A DNA stretch of 64,000 bases, from the NCBI RefSeq assembly GCF_017515565.1, contig NZ_JAFWFN010000007.1, positions 1-64,000 on the forward strand. The letters run 5' to 3'. Of the stretch, positions 34,901 to 44,992 are shown in pieces. The notes beneath the pieces are model-generated. The model saw nothing but the letters and a program-made list of their open reading frames with translations, had not been told where the DNA came from and did not search any database. A program made the position numbers and the translations under genes. This stretch comes from Halomonas sp. (lineage in GTDB: Bacteria > Pseudomonadota > Gammaproteobacteria > Pseudomonadales > Halomonadaceae). The stretch's first letter is position 1. Each line of letters starts with the position of its first letter.

Positions 34901-37009
34901 TCAGCGGAATGTTTCTGGGGCCGGCAGTGAATACTCTTTAAGAGCATCGCTGCCAGTCGTTTCAAGTGTGAAGCCACCAACCAATGCGGCCAACCGGTCA
35001 GCTTGGTCTTTTAGCTGTTCGGCAGCGGTAGTGGATTCTTGCACTAGGGCGGCGTTTTGCTGGGTCATCTGGTCTAGGTCGGTCACCGCAATACTGACCT
35101 GGCTGATGCCATCGTTCTGTTCTCGCGCTGCTGTGCTGATGTCTCCCAGCATCTGAGTGACGCGCGTTACGCTCTGGGCCAGCTCACGCATGGCTGCTTC
35201 GGCATCGCGCACCATTTGGGTGCCGCTTTCTACTTTGTTTGCTGAGGCATCAATACGCTGGCGAATATCTTTGGCGGCGTCGCTGCTACGCGAGGCTAAT
35301 TTGCGTACTTCATCCGCTACAACAGCAAACCCTCGACCATGCTCCCCCGCCCGAGCGGCTTCGACGGATGCGTTTAGCGCGAGCAGATTGGTTTGGAAGG
35401 CAATGCCATCAATGACGCTGACAATGCTCTGTATCTCATCAGAATTGGTACGAATATCCGTCATTGTGGTGACCACCTGCTCGAATGCGCTATCCGTGCG
35501 GGATGCTAGCTCAGAGGCGGTTTCAGAAAGCCCGCTGGCTTCCTGAGAGGCGTGGGTGGTGTGGCTAACGGTGCTGCTAATCTCTTCCATAGCAGAAGAG
35601 GTTTGTTGCAGGCTGGCAGCGGCCTGTTCAGTACGCCGTGAAAGATCGTGACCCCCTTGGGTAATCTCATTGGCCGCATGATTGACCGCTTCGCTGCTAC
35701 GCCGTACATCCAGTAAAATCGCTTGGATTTTGGCGGCAAACGCATTGAATTGCTCGGCTACCGCTGCGCTCTCGTCGCGGCCATGCACCAGCAAACGCTG
35801 GGTAAGGTCGCCACTGCCAGAGGCAATTTCCTGCATACGGTTAGCAAGCCGCTTTAATGGACGTGCGATTCGCCCACCAATCAACCAAAGTGCTATGACG
35901 CCAATAGAGGCAAGTAACAGGCCAACAAGCGTCATGCCGATAGTGTTTTGCTGGCGCTGGTCGCCGAGCAAACCTTGCAGCGTATTTAGCTCTGCCAGTA
36001 CCAGCGACTCCGGTAGCTGCAACACCAGCATCCAGGGCTGCTCGGTGCCCAGGGGAATGGGCTGGTAGCGCTGTAGCATGCCGTCATTCAGGCTGCTGTG
36101 GAGGCTGCCCTGAGAGGCCGCTTGGGCAATGCCAGACATCAGCGTATTACTCAGCGATTCACTTGCTGGTAAGCCAAGGCCACTTTCGCCTGCGGTGTCC
36201 GCTACTAAGCCGCCACGACCTGCTACTAGCGCCATGCGGCCTGCCCCGTCATACAGGGATTGATTGGCTTCGTTTAATAGCGTTTGAATAAAGTTAAGCG
36301 ATAGATCCACCCCTGCGACGCCACGAAACTCCCCATCCACCACTATGGGGGCGTTGAAGGAGGTGACCAGCTCTGTTTCGCCGTCATAGTCGTAGGCGGC
36401 GGGGTCAATAATGCAGGGGGCCAGCGTTTCGCGCGGGCACAGGTAGTACTCACCTTCGCGAACGCCACTTGCTAGACGTGTTTGGCTCTCCATGGTATCG
36501 CCCAGGGGCAGTACCGCCAGGGAGCCGTCGCCGGTGCGGTACCACCAGGGCATAAAACGGCCGCTGCCGTCATGTCCGTAGCGCTCATCACCCGCGTAGC
36601 GTGCGTCATCACCAAAGGCGTTGGGCTCCCAGCCAATAAATGCATCTAAAAGAGCAGGGTTATCGGCGACGGTTTGGCGAACCAGGTTCGATAACTGACG
36701 GCGACTCAGGTGTAACGCCCGGAACCCTTCTTCATCTTCTACGCCCATCAAGGCATTGGTAGATGCCAGTTGAGACGCTAGGGTCATCGCTGTGTCTAGC
36801 TCTCGACGGATGCGCTCGCCCTCCGCATCGGCAATGGCATCCAGCCGCGCATCAAGCGCGCCCTTAATTAATGGGCGTGTATAGTCATCCACCGTTTGTT
36901 GGGTGCGGGCGGCGGCAATTAGGTTATACGCCACCAGCGCTGCAACGATGGCAAGTAAGCAAGGCGCGGCTAAGGCAACCACAAACGAACGTAATGAGCG
37001 AAAATGCAT
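34901..37009 (-). CDS. Methyl-accepting chemotaxis protein with double-Cache sensor (downstream copy)
   Basis: 702 residues: membrane helix near 9-33, a large periplasmic dCache-type domain (about 35-350) with [14 protein letters not shown] and [13 protein letters not shown], second helix about 355-378, HAMP, and the signalling domain with [20 protein letters not shown] then [16 protein letters not shown]. The ligand pocket lacks the usual Y-x4-R-x-W-Y amino-acid motif. It begins eight bases after the stop of the chemoreceptor at 37018, so the two form an operon. AAGGGA lies upstream of the ATG. Confidence 0.92.
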   Translation of the reverse strand: MHFRSLRSFVVALAAPCLLAIVAALVAYNLIAAARTQQTVDDYTRPLIKGALDARLDAIADAEGERIRRELDTAMTLASQLASTNALMGVEDEEGFRALHLSRRQLSNLVRQTVADNPALLDAFIGWEPNAFGDDARYAGDERYGHDGSGRFMPWWYRTGDGSLAVLPLGDTMESQTRLASGVREGEYYLCPRETLAPCIIDPAAYDYDGETELVTSFNAPIVVDGEFRGVAGVDLSLNFIQTLLNEANQSLYDGAGRMALVAGRGGLVADTAGESGLGLPASESLSNTLMSGIAQAASQGSLHSSLNDGMLQRYQPIPLGTEQPWMLVLQLPESLVLAELNTLQGLLGDQRQQNTIGMTLVGLLLASIGVIALWLIGGRIARPLKRLANRMQEIASGSGDLTQRLLVHGRDESAAVAEQFNAFAAKIQAILLDVRRSSEAVNHAANEITQGGHDLSRRTEQAAASLQQTSSAMEEISSTVSHTTHASQEASGLSETASELASRTDSAFEQVVTTMTDIRTNSDEIQSIVSVIDGIAFQTNLLALNASVEAARAGEHGRGFAVVADEVRKLASRSSDAAKDIRQRIDASANKVESGTQMVRDAEAAMRELAQSVTRVTQMLGDISTAAREQNDGISQVSIAVTDLDQMTQQNAALVQESTTAAEQLKDQADRLAALVGGFTLETTGSDALKEYSLPAPETFR

Positions 37010-37017
37010 AAGCGTGG

Positions 37018-38877
37018 TTATCCCTTTAAGGCCATGTATTGGCGAGGGCTTTCAAGTGCTTGGGGCGTTGCTGACGACAGCTTAAAGCTGCTAATGGTGC
37101 CCTTAAGGTGATCGGCCTGCTCTTTGAGCTGTTCCGCGGCGGTAGTGGACTCTTCCACCATGGCGGCATTCTCTTGGGTCATACGGTCAAGTTCAGCCAC
37201 GGCGATATTGACTTGCTTAATGCCATCGCTCTGCTCGCTCGTCGCGGAGTTGATTTCCTCCAGCACATCGGCAACACGGGTAATATGGGCGACGATATCC
37301 TGCATGGTAGCCCCTGCGTTTTGCACTAATGTGGTGCCGTTATTCACTTTGCTTTGTGAATCTTCGACCAATTTCTGAATGTCGTTGGCCGCGTCACTAC
37401 TGCGTCCTGCTAATTTGCGCACTTCATCGGCAACGACCGCAAAGCCTCGGCCATGCTCCCCCGCCCGGGCGGCTTCTACTGAGGCGTTGAGGGCCAGTAA
37501 GTTGGTTTGAAAGGCAATGCTGTTCATGAGCGTGACGATCTCGCCAATTTTATTGGAAGACTGGGAGATGTCTTCCATGGTAGTGACCACGTTAGCCACC
37601 ACTTGGCCCCCTTCTTTAGCCACTTTCGAGGCCGTATGGGAAAGCTTGTTGGCCTCTTGAGCGGAGGCAGCGGTGTGCTCTACCGTGCTCGTTATCTGCT
37701 CCACTGAGGCAGAGGTTTCCTGCAGGCTAGACGCTGCGTTCTCGGTGCGGCGGGATAAATCCTGGCCGCCCAGGGCGATTTCGTTCGTTGCATGGTGAAC
37801 CGACTCGCTGCTGGTGCGGACATCGATCAATACCGCTTCCATTTTGCCGACAAAGCGGTTGAAGGCACTGGCGATTTGGGAAACCTCGTCGTTGCCCTCT
37901 TCGGGCAAGCGCTGAGTTAAGTCGCCTTCACCGGAGGCAATGTTATCCATCGCATTACGCACCCCGAGTAAACGGCGCAGCAGCAGCGAGAGCAATATGC
38001 TAAAGACCACCGCGGTAATGGCGGCGACAATCAGCAGCGTTACTATCGAAGTGGTGGCAATGGCGCGCAGCCCTGCGGTCGCTTCTTGTTCATCGAGTGC
38101 AACGATGAGCTGCCAATCGCTATTGCCGCCGACATAGCTCCCCATAAGCAGCTTATCGCTGTTTTGCAGCTTGAGTGCTTGGGGCTCATTGCCTTGGATG
38201 ATTTGGCTAAGGCGTGCATTGGTAAGGTCTCCACTCAACTGAGTGGAAGCTTCAAGCGTTAATGCAGCATCAGGATGGGCGACGAGGGTGCCATCTTCCG
38301 TTGTTAAAAAGCCAAAGCTAGAAGGCGTAGGCGCAATGCCTGAGACGATATCAATGACGTCACCGATGCTAATGTCAGCACCAATAACGGCAGCAAGCTG
38401 ACCGTTCTGGTAGAAAGGGCGTGCAAAGGTAACAATCAAGCCACCTGATTGAGCATCCACATAAGGCGCTGTAATAATAGTATCTTGCGCTTCAGCAGCC
38501 TCTAGGTACCAGGGGCGCTGCCGTGGGTCGTAATCGCTGGGGGGTTGCCATTCATCAGAAAATACGGCCGCTGATGTAGACGGGTAGGCAATGTAGGTGG
38601 ACATAAAGCTGCCGAAATCAGCTAACTGACGTAATGCAGCAAGTGGGGAGTCGCTAGCGACCGCATCTTCCATGCTAGCGAGCATCGTATAACGGGCGTT
38701 AAACCACTCATTAATGGCTCGTGTGTTGCCGTCTACGACGGCGCTTAAGTTACGGCTAATTTGTTGACTATTGTGATGTTTAACGGTGGTGTAGCTGGCA
38801 ATGCCGTTAATAATCAGAGCGAGAGTAATTGCCGTTAGGGCAGCAAGTAAGATTCGTACGCGAAGGGAGGAAAACAT
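37018..38877 (-). CDS. Methyl-accepting chemotaxis protein, predicted amino-acid receptor (dCache_1)
   Basis: 619 residues: helix 1 (8-30), periplasmic dCache domain (about 35-275), helix 2 (about 278-303), HAMP and a methyl-accepting signalling domain with the conserved [20 protein letters not shown] tip. The sensor has [12 protein letters not shown]: Tyr116, Arg121, Trp123, Tyr124, followed by Tyr139 and Asp168, the residue set of amino-acid-binding dCache_1 receptors. First gene of a two-receptor operon, behind a sigma28-like promoter. The aap amino-acid importer is 6 kb away, which fits but does not prove the ligand class. Confidence 0.92.
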   Translation of the reverse strand: MFSSLRVRILLAALTAITLALIINGIASYTTVKHHNSQQISRNLSAVVDGNTRAINEWFNARYTMLASMEDAVASDSPLAALRQLADFGSFMSTYIAYPSTSAAVFSDEWQPPSDYDPRQRPWYLEAAEAQDTIITAPYVDAQSGGLIVTFARPFYQNGQLAAVIGADISIGDVIDIVSGIAPTPSSFGFLTTEDGTLVAHPDAALTLEASTQLSGDLTNARLSQIIQGNEPQALKLQNSDKLLMGSYVGGNSDWQLIVALDEQEATAGLRAIATTSIVTLLIVAAITAVVFSILLSLLLRRLLGVRNAMDNIASGEGDLTQRLPEEGNDEVSQIASAFNRFVGKMEAVLIDVRTSSESVHHATNEIALGGQDLSRRTENAASSLQETSASVEQITSTVEHTAASAQEANKLSHTASKVAKEGGQVVANVVTTMEDISQSSNKIGEIVTLMNSIAFQTNLLALNASVEAARAGEHGRGFAVVADEVRKLAGRSSDAANDIQKLVEDSQSKVNNGTTLVQNAGATMQDIVAHITRVADVLEEINSATSEQSDGIKQVNIAVAELDRMTQENAAMVEESTTAAEQLKEQADHLKGTISSFKLSSATPQALESPRQYMALKG

Positions 38878-38912
38878 GGTCGCTCTCTCGAGAATGGCTG
38901 GATACCAAAGTT

Positions 38913-38939
38913 CTATCGGCGAGAACGACCACGACTTGA
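38913..38939 (-). promoter_or_regulatory. Sigma28-like promoter of the chemoreceptor pair
   Basis: On the minus strand TCAA - 15 bases - GCCGATAG, one mismatch in each half from TAAA-N15-GCCGATAA, located 36-62 bases before the start codon at 38877. Confidence 0.72.
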
Positions 38940-38946
38940 GTGACGA

Positions 38947-39384
38947 TTAACGCAAATCGCTGACCGCGTTTTGAATATCCTGCACGGAGGCTTTGCTTAA
39001 ATCTTTAGAGAGCGTGTGAATAACCAGCTTTTGAGTGGGGGGATCGAGCTTTTCACGCAGTAGGCCCAAAAACTTAGGCGGCGCAACCATGATCAGCTTT
39101 TCCATGCTGTTTTCTACCCGAGCGGTATAGAGACGCTGAACCACTTCTTTAGCAAACAGCTCATTCTCATGTTTTGAAGCGGCTCCCTCTTCACCGGAGG
39201 AGCGTGACGTGGTGGACATTGACTCATGGACATCGGCGCCGCGACGATCGGTGATTAAATCACCTTCATGCAGCCGTCCTTCCGCATGTACCAAACTCTC
39301 CTGTTCAACGAGATTTAGCGCATCACGGGTGAAAATACGCGCACGGGCGGCATCGGCTACCACAATATAGGTGGTCATCGTCAT
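38947..39384 (-). CDS. Host attachment family protein (PF10116-type)
   Basis: 145 residues. The opening YIVVADAARARIF, the RRGADVHES segment and the C-terminal KLIMVAPPKFLGLLREKL identify the family annotated as required for attachment to host cells; the name comes from Agrobacterium and says little about this free-living type. AAGGAGG lies four bases before ATG 39384 and ten before an in-frame ATG at 39378, so either could be used. Structurally it resembles eRF1 domain-1/archaeal release-factor-like folds; function unknown. Confidence 0.78.
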   Translation of the reverse strand: MTMTTYIVVADAARARIFTRDALNLVEQESLVHAEGRLHEGDLITDRRGADVHESMSTTSRSSGEEGAASKHENELFAKEVVQRLYTARVENSMEKLIMVAPPKFLGLLREKLDPPTQKLVIHTLSKDLSKASVQDIQNAVSDLR

Positions 39385-39476
39385 ACGTCCTCCTTGTCAT
39401 TAGTTGCCTCTTAACCATGGCAAGCGTTTGCCGTTTGGTCAAACACTTGCAAGGGCTAAAATATGTTTTTGGAGAG

Positions 39477-40286
39477 TTAAAGTACCTTGCTGCGCAGTAA
39501 GCTGGTAATTGCCTCGCCAATCAGTACAAGCACGATGATCGCGATCAAAATGGTGGCGACGGTTGGCCAGGCAAAGGTATCGATAGCGCCCTGAAGAATC
39601 ACGCCAATACCACCAGCGCCCACGAGCCCTAGCACGGTGGACTCGCGAATATTGATGTCCCAGCGCAAAATCACAATGGCAAAAAAGGCCGGCATCACCT
39701 GAGGCACAATGGCGTAGGCAACCACCTTTGCTTTGGAAGCACCGGTGGCCTCCATGGCTTCTACCGGTCGGCGGTCGATTTCCTCAATGGCTTCACCCAT
39801 TAATTTGCCGATAAAGCCTATCGAGCGAAACACAATCGCTAGGATCCCTGCTAACACGCCGGGGCCAAAAATGGCCACGAATAACAGCGCCCATATAATT
39901 GTATTAACCGAGCGGCTTGAGACCAGAATAAAGCGCCCCAGCCACAGGCACGCACGATTGGGCGTGGTGTTTTGGGCAGCGATATAGGCCACCGGCAGGG
40001 CTAGAAAAATAGTTAGAAAGGTTGCTAGCGTCGCGATATGCACCGTTTCCAGCAGCGCGTTCAAAATATTGCTTAGCCCGGCAGCGCTCGGGGGCCACAT
40101 GCGCGCACCCAAATTCGACATTTGATTGGGGGCGTCCCACACCCAGGGCCAGAAAATATCAATATCGCGAACTGCCCAGAACACCAGCATCAACGTGCCT
40201 AGTAGCACCGCGTAGCGGATGAGCCTCTCTTTACGGTCGTAGCGTTGCCAAACGCGGTCGGCGAGTTGCTGTGCGTGATCTACCAT
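39477..40286 (-). CDS. phnE: Phosphonate-type ABC permease PhnE (second copy in operon)
   Basis: 269-residue inner-membrane permease with about six helices. The EAA-type loop is visible in GEAIEEIDRRPVEAMEATGA and the end has INIRESTVLGLVGAGGIG. It is the last gene of phnD-phnC-phnE-phnE and overlaps the previous phnE by seven bases. The two permeases are clearly different and probably form a heterodimer. Confidence 0.88.
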   Translation of the reverse strand: MVDHAQQLADRVWQRYDRKERLIRYAVLLGTLMLVFWAVRDIDIFWPWVWDAPNQMSNLGARMWPPSAAGLSNILNALLETVHIATLATFLTIFLALPVAYIAAQNTTPNRACLWLGRFILVSSRSVNTIIWALLFVAIFGPGVLAGILAIVFRSIGFIGKLMGEAIEEIDRRPVEAMEATGASKAKVVAYAIVPQVMPAFFAIVILRWDINIRESTVLGLVGAGGIGVILQGAIDTFAWPTVATILIAIIVLVLIGEAITSLLRSKVL

Positions 40287-41092
40287 ATTTTTTTCCTTAC
40301 CCAGCCGCTGATGCCTTCACTGAGCAAAATAACCGCAATAATGATCAGCAGAATCGCAAAGGCGAAGTCGTAATCGTAGCGGCCAAAGGCATTCATTAAT
40401 GTGCCACCGATACCCCCCGCCCCGACGATGCCAACCACCGCAGAGGCCCGCAAATTGCTATCAAGCTGGTACATTGATAAACCAACTTGACGAGGCAATA
40501 TTTGTGGAAAGACAGCGTAATACAGTGTGGCTATATAGCCTGCACCTGCTGCGCGCATGGCTTCTACTTGCCCCCAGTCAATCTCCTCAATCTCTTCGGC
40601 CAGCAGTTTGCCCACAAAGCCAATGGAGTAGAGGGTGAGCGTTAAAATACCTGCCAGCGGGCCAAAACCCACCGCCGCCACAAATAAAATGGCCACAATC
40701 ACCGGGTGAAAGCTGCGCGAGATAATGATCACCGAGCGGCCAATTAAGTAGATCGGCAGGGGAGCAATGTTACGTGCGGCCATCACCGCAAAAGGGATCG
40801 AGAGCAGCACACCCAAGAGCGTTGCCAGAATGGCGATTTGAAAGCTCTCTTTAAACCCGGTGAGCAGCAGGCCAAAGCGCTCAAAGCTTGGTGGGAAGCC
40901 TCCGCTAAAGATGCGGGCGGCCCTTGGTAGGCCTTCCGAAATGCGCGCCCAGTTAAACGGCAAAGAACCGAAAGCCCACACCAGATAAATCGCTGCGACA
41001 ATAAAAATGCCGTAGCGAATAAAGGGGTTGGCAATAAACGGCGGTTTTTTCCAGGTGCGCGGCACACGGGGTTGGGGGTCAGGCGGAGTCAT
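40280..41092 (-). CDS. phnE: Phosphonate-type ABC permease PhnE (first copy in operon)
   Basis: 270-residue permease with about six helices; EAA-loop AEEIEEIDWGQVEAMRAAGA and LRASAVVGIVGAGGIG. It overlaps the end of phnC by 14 bases, indicating tight translational coupling. Together with the downstream permease it would form the membrane channel. Confidence 0.88.
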   Translation of the reverse strand: MTPPDPQPRVPRTWKKPPFIANPFIRYGIFIVAAIYLVWAFGSLPFNWARISEGLPRAARIFSGGFPPSFERFGLLLTGFKESFQIAILATLLGVLLSIPFAVMAARNIAPLPIYLIGRSVIIISRSFHPVIVAILFVAAVGFGPLAGILTLTLYSIGFVGKLLAEEIEEIDWGQVEAMRAAGAGYIATLYYAVFPQILPRQVGLSMYQLDSNLRASAVVGIVGAGGIGGTLMNAFGRYDYDFAFAILLIIIAVILLSEGISGWVRKKIW

Positions 41093-41885
41093 GGCGTTCT
41101 ACCTCCGCTGAGCGGTGCGGTTGCTCGGAAACCGTTTCATCCGGTGCCTCAATGCCGCCATAAATGGCATCTAACGCGTCTTTGTTAAAGTCTGCGGGCT
41201 GCCCGTCAAAAATCATCTTGCCGTGGCGCAGGCCAACAATACGCTCTGTGTAGGTTTTTGCCTGGGCCACGTTGTGAATGTTGATCAATACTGGCAGCGA
41301 AAGCTCACTGGCAAGGCTCTGCAGCAGAATCATGATCTGTTCGGACGTGCGCGGGTCTAGTGACGCCGTTGGCTCGTCGGCCAGCAACAGGTCGGGTTCT
41401 TGCATTAGTGCCCGTACCACCCCTACGCGCTGGCGCTCACCGCCGGAAAGCTCATCGGCACGCTTGTTGGCGTAATGGGCAATGCCCACCCGCTCCATCA
41501 GGGTAAAGGCGCGCTCTATATCGGCCTGTGGGTAGCGGCGCGAGATTGCTTGGTAGAGATTAACGTAGCCAAGTCGCCCGGCGAGCACGTTCTCCATGAC
41601 AGTAAGGCGGTCAAGTAAGTTAAAGCCCTGGAATACCATGCCAATTTTGCGCCGGGCACGGCGTAACTCAGCCCCTTTCACGTTAACCAGTTCGGCGCCG
41701 TTGAGTTTGATCGAGCCTGACGTGGGCTCTACTAAGCGGTTGATACAGCGCAGCATGGTGCTTTTACCGGCACCGGAAGCGCCTACGATAGACACAACGC
41801 TGTTGTCTTCTACCTTAAGATCGAGGCCTTTTAGCACCGCCTCGTTGTGGCCATAACGCTTGACCAGATTCGTAATTTCCAGCAT
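41079..41885 (-). CDS. phnC: Phosphonate-type ABC ATPase PhnC
   Basis: 268-residue ATPase: Walker A GASGAGKS, Q-loop FQGFNLLDRLTVMENVLAGR, signature LSGGERQRVGVVRAL and Walker B LLLADEPTASLDP. The segment ISRRYPQADIERAF is typical of PhnC. It follows phnD by 57 bases. Confidence 0.92.
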   Translation of the reverse strand: MLEITNLVKRYGHNEAVLKGLDLKVEDNSVVSIVGASGAGKSTMLRCINRLVEPTSGSIKLNGAELVNVKGAELRRARRKIGMVFQGFNLLDRLTVMENVLAGRLGYVNLYQAISRRYPQADIERAFTLMERVGIAHYANKRADELSGGERQRVGVVRALMQEPDLLLADEPTASLDPRTSEQIMILLQSLASELSLPVLINIHNVAQAKTYTERIVGLRHGKMIFDGQPADFNKDALDAIYGGIEAPDETVSEQPHRSAEVERHDSA

Positions 41886-41942
41886 GGGTTCGCTTCCATC
41901 GATAAACGAAGAACCGCGCCGCGAGCAGCGGCGCGGTACGCG

Positions 41943-42932
41943 TTACTCCAGATTTTCCCGCGTATAACGCACGTCATTAGCGGCTTGGATGGTGCGAATC
42001 ACTTGCCAGTTATCTTTGTAATTAATCGGAATAAACTTCTCGACGCCCTCAAACTCCTCGCCAAGTTCGGTGCCGATAAAATCGAACGTAAAGAAGGCTT
42101 CTTCGATTTTCTCCACTAGGTCTGGGTGCAAGTTATGGGCGTAGTTATAAGAGGTAGTGGAGAAACGATCTGATTCATAAATCAGCCGCACATCCTCTTC
42201 ATCGTAAAGCCCCCGTGCTGCCATGCGCTCGACAACTTCAGAAGCCACCGGCGCTGCGTCGTAGTCACGCGCGACAACACCCAGCATGGATTGGTCGTGG
42301 CTGCCGGAGTAGACCACGTCGTAATCTTCCTCTGGCGTGATCCCTAGTTCGGGCAGCAGAGCACGCGGGGCCAAGTTGCCAGAGTTAGAGGTAGGCGAGG
42401 TATGGGCTACCCGTTTACCTTTAAGGTCTTCAAGGCTCTCAATGTCAGAGTCCACGTGGGTAAACATCTGCAGGGTGTAGCCGAACTGACCGTCGTCGGA
42501 TCCCATCAGCGCAAAAGGCACCGCACCTGCTAAATTAACGGCAAATGGGGTTGGGCCGGTTGAGAAGCCGGCGATATGCAATCGCCCGCTGCGCATGGCT
42601 TCGACCTGTGCGGCGTTGGACTGTACCGCAAAGAAACGCACGTTACGCTCGGTAACGTCAGATAAGTGATCGATAAAAGACTGCCAGATGTCCGAATAAA
42701 TGGCAGGATCTTCTACGGGCGTATAAGCAAAAATAAGGGTGTCTGGGTTTACCCACTTTGACTCATCGCTTGGCCGGTCAGCGACCATATCGCCATCTTC
42801 GTCGCAGAAAATAGTGTCAAGATCGCCGCGTTCGCATTCCGCGAAGGCATGGGTAGAGAGTAGTGCGAAGGGGAGCAGTGATGCAGCCGCGAACATAGCA
42901 AGCGGGCGCTTGCAGAAACGTGATGTTTCCAT
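41943..42932 (-). CDS. phnD: Phosphonate-type periplasmic binding protein PhnD
   Basis: 329-residue receptor with signal peptide (1-31). The PhnD fold is shown by FAYTPVEDPA, AGFSTGPTPFAVNLAG, and the anion-binding SPTSNSGNLAPRALL. First gene of the importer operon, AAGAGG before the ATG. The window has no C-P lyase or phosphonatase gene, so the ligand could be a phosphonate, phosphite or another oxyanion. No clear Pho box is seen in the 158 bases upstream. Confidence 0.88.
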   Translation of the reverse strand: METSRFCKRPLAMFAAASLLPFALLSTHAFAECERGDLDTIFCDEDGDMVADRPSDESKWVNPDTLIFAYTPVEDPAIYSDIWQSFIDHLSDVTERNVRFFAVQSNAAQVEAMRSGRLHIAGFSTGPTPFAVNLAGAVPFALMGSDDGQFGYTLQMFTHVDSDIESLEDLKGKRVAHTSPTSNSGNLAPRALLPELGITPEEDYDVVYSGSHDQSMLGVVARDYDAAPVASEVVERMAARGLYDEEDVRLIYESDRFSTTSYNYAHNLHPDLVEKIEEAFFTFDFIGTELGEEFEGVEKFIPINYKDNWQVIRTIQAANDVRYTRENLE

Positions 42933-43090
42933 TGTTAGCCTCTTATATGCGTTATTTTTGTGTTTTGCTATCCACTATCGCGTTTAGCGCTTTCTTTTGC
43001 TTGGCGTGTGTTTCGTAAGTGGACATTTGTAATGCTAGATGTTTATTTTTCGAAAACAATCTCCTTCAATCTAGGATTTGTTACAAAGAT

Positions 43091-43684
43091 ATGTCAAACA
43101 CTTTCAGAACCTCTTCCTATCATTGGCGAAACCGCTATCTCTTGATGCGCCATGGACATAGCCAGGCCAATGAGCAGGGCTTAATTATTAGCTCGCCTGA
43201 AAGGGGGCTTAACGCGTTTGGACTTTCTGCTTTGGGAGAACAGCAACTGCTTGAGACGGTAGAAGATTGGCAGTGGCCAACCCCGACGCGGGTAGTGCAT
43301 TCGGACTTTTTACGTACAACACAAACCGCCGAAAGAGTTGCCAGTGCCTTTGGTTTAACGCTGGAGAAAGAGCAGCGCCTGCGTGAGCGCTACTTCGGTG
43401 AACTCGATGGCCAGGCGGATCGATACTACCCCGATGTATGGGCGCTAGATGCTCAGGATGCCGACCATCAGCAGTACCAAGTGGAAGCCGTCAGCAGTGT
43501 CGCCGCGAGATTGTGTGCAGTGATCGAGGGGCTAGAGCAGCAGGGCAGCGGCGAGACGGTGCTGGTGGTTAGTCATGGGGACCCGTTACAGATACTGCTC
43601 ACCGCGCTCGCCAACAAACCGCTGACGCAACACCGTGAGCAGGCCGCACTACTGCCCGCGAGTATTACCCGGCTGGGCGGTTAA
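43091..43684 (+). CDS. Histidine phosphatase family protein
   Basis: 197 residues in the phosphoglycerate mutase/histidine phosphatase fold. RHG at 20-22 (LLMRHGHSQAN) carries the catalytic His; the second His is in VVSHGDPLQIL; ERYFGELDG provides the acid. Start uncertain: ATG 43091 is used, 43145 would begin just before the RHG motif and 43019 would add a poor leader. Divergent from phnD, overlaps the end of the RidA gene by four bases. Substrate unknown. Confidence 0.8.
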   Translation: MSNTFRTSSYHWRNRYLLMRHGHSQANEQGLIISSPERGLNAFGLSALGEQQLLETVEDWQWPTPTRVVHSDFLRTTQTAERVASAFGLTLEKEQRLRERYFGELDGQADRYYPDVWALDAQDADHQQYQVEAVSSVAARLCAVIEGLEQQGSGETVLVVSHGDPLQILLTALANKPLTQHREQAALLPASITRLGG

Positions 43685-44076
43685 GCGTTGCTTTCCTTGG
43701 GCGGAATCCAGGCGATCATGTCCACTTCTACGTCCGCACCGCCGGCAAGGCCGGTAACGCCAATACAGGTGCGGGTAGGCAGCGGCTTCTGGAAGTAGCT
43801 GGCATATACACCATTTACCTCGTCAAAGTGGCCCATGTTGGTAATAAACACCCGTGACTGAACCACGTACTCAAAGCTGCTGCCCACCTCTTCCAGCACA
43901 ATCGCTAGGTTTTGCATCACGCGGTGGGTTTGTTCGGTAAACGTACCCAGCAGCATTTCGTTGGTTTCCGGAACGGTGGGCATTTGGCCGGTAATAAATA
44001 CCAAATCTCCCACGCGGCATGCGTGGGAGAAGGGCGCGATAGGCTGTGGGGCGCGGTCGATAAATAGTTTTTCCAT
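43681..44076 (-). CDS. RidA family protein
   Basis: 131-residue YjgF/YER057c/UK114 family member. RidA enzymes hydrolyse reactive enamines/imines from pyridoxal-phosphate enzymes. Catalytic Arg102 (LPTRTCIGV) and Glu118 (DVEVDMIAW) are present. Lies just downstream of the aap amino-acid importer but behind a terminator, so probably a separate unit; the association with amino-acid uptake is suggestive. Confidence 0.85.
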   Translation of the reverse strand: MEKLFIDRAPQPIAPFSHACRVGDLVFITGQMPTVPETNEMLLGTFTEQTHRVMQNLAIVLEEVGSSFEYVVQSRVFITNMGHFDEVNGVYASYFQKPLPTRTCIGVTGLAGGADVEVDMIAWIPPKESNA

Positions 44077-44131
44077 CTTAAATTGTCTCTTTTATGTCGA
44101 TGAGTCGTTGCTGCTAGTCATAAATGAAATA

Positions 44132-44158
44132 CAAAAATGGGCCTGCGAGGAGGCCCAT
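44132..44158 (-). terminator. Terminator after aapP
   Basis: ATGGGCCT (44137-44144) pairs with AGGCCCAT (44151-44158) over GCGAGG, and the minus strand continues with TTTTT (AAAAA at 44133-44137). Confidence 0.88.
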
Positions 44159-44178
44159 TGTCTTACCCATTTCCGTAC

Positions 44179-44955
44179 TTAGTGCCCTAAAATCTGGCTT
44201 AAGAACAACTTGGTACGTTCCGACTGCGGGTTATTGAAGAAGGGCTCTGGGGCGTTTTCTTCAATGATTTGCCCTTGGTCCATAAAAATCACCCGGTCGG
44301 CGACGGTTTTGGCGAAGCCCATTTCGTGGGTCACGCAAAGCATGGTCATGCCTTCATTGGCCAGCTCGACCATAACATCTAGCACTTCTTTAATCATTTC
44401 AGGGTCAAGGGCGGAGGTGGGCTCGTCGAACAGCATCACATCGGGGTGCATACACAGCGAGCGGGCAATCGCCACCCGCTGCTGCTGGCCGCCGGAGAGC
44501 TGGCCAGGGTACTTAAGTGCCTGCTCGGCAATACGCACCCGCTCTAAGTACTGCATGGCCATCTCTTCTGCTTCGCGGCGCGGCTTTTTTTGCACCCACA
44601 TTGGTGCGATACAGCAGTTTTCAAGCACCGATAAATGGGGGAAGAGGTTAAAGTGCTGGAAGACCATGCCCACGCTGCGACGAATCTGCTCGATACGCTT
44701 AACGTCCTGGGTCAGCGGCACGCCGCCCACCACAATTTCACCTTGCTGGTGCTCTTCTAAATGGTTGATGCAGCGAATCAACGTGGATTTACCCGAGCCA
44801 GAAGGCCCACATATAACGATACGCTCACCGCGTTTAACTTCTAGGTCGATATCGCGCAGCACGTGGAAGTCGCCGTACCATTTGTTAACGCCGCGCATTT
44901 CAACCATCAGATCAGAAGTACTTGTGCCAGAGACGTTGGTGGCTGCTTGTGTCAT
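44179..44955 (-). CDS. aapP: General L-amino-acid ABC transporter ATPase AapP
   Basis: 258-residue polar amino-acid ABC ATPase: Walker [10 protein letters not shown]-loop [15 protein letters not shown], signature [15 protein letters not shown], Walker [16 protein letters not shown], and a His switch in CVTHEMGF. Last gene of the aap operon, 37 bases after aapM, followed by a terminator. Confidence 0.94.
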   Translation of the reverse strand: MTQAATNVSGTSTSDLMVEMRGVNKWYGDFHVLRDIDLEVKRGERIVICGPSGSGKSTLIRCINHLEEHQQGEIVVGGVPLTQDVKRIEQIRRSVGMVFQHFNLFPHLSVLENCCIAPMWVQKKPRREAEEMAMQYLERVRIAEQALKYPGQLSGGQQQRVAIARSLCMHPDVMLFDEPTSALDPEMIKEVLDVMVELANEGMTMLCVTHEMGFAKTVADRVIFMDQGQIIEENAPEPFFNNPQSERTKLFLSQILGH

Positions 44956-44992
44956 GTCAGTATCCTGCTAAAAATCGTTAATAAAAGCGGCG

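Noticed and set aside
39420..39450. Terminator of the phn operon
   Set aside because: GCAAGCGTTTG/CAAACACTTGC forms a stem with one wobble, but no U-tract follows on the minus strand, so a terminator call is not supported.
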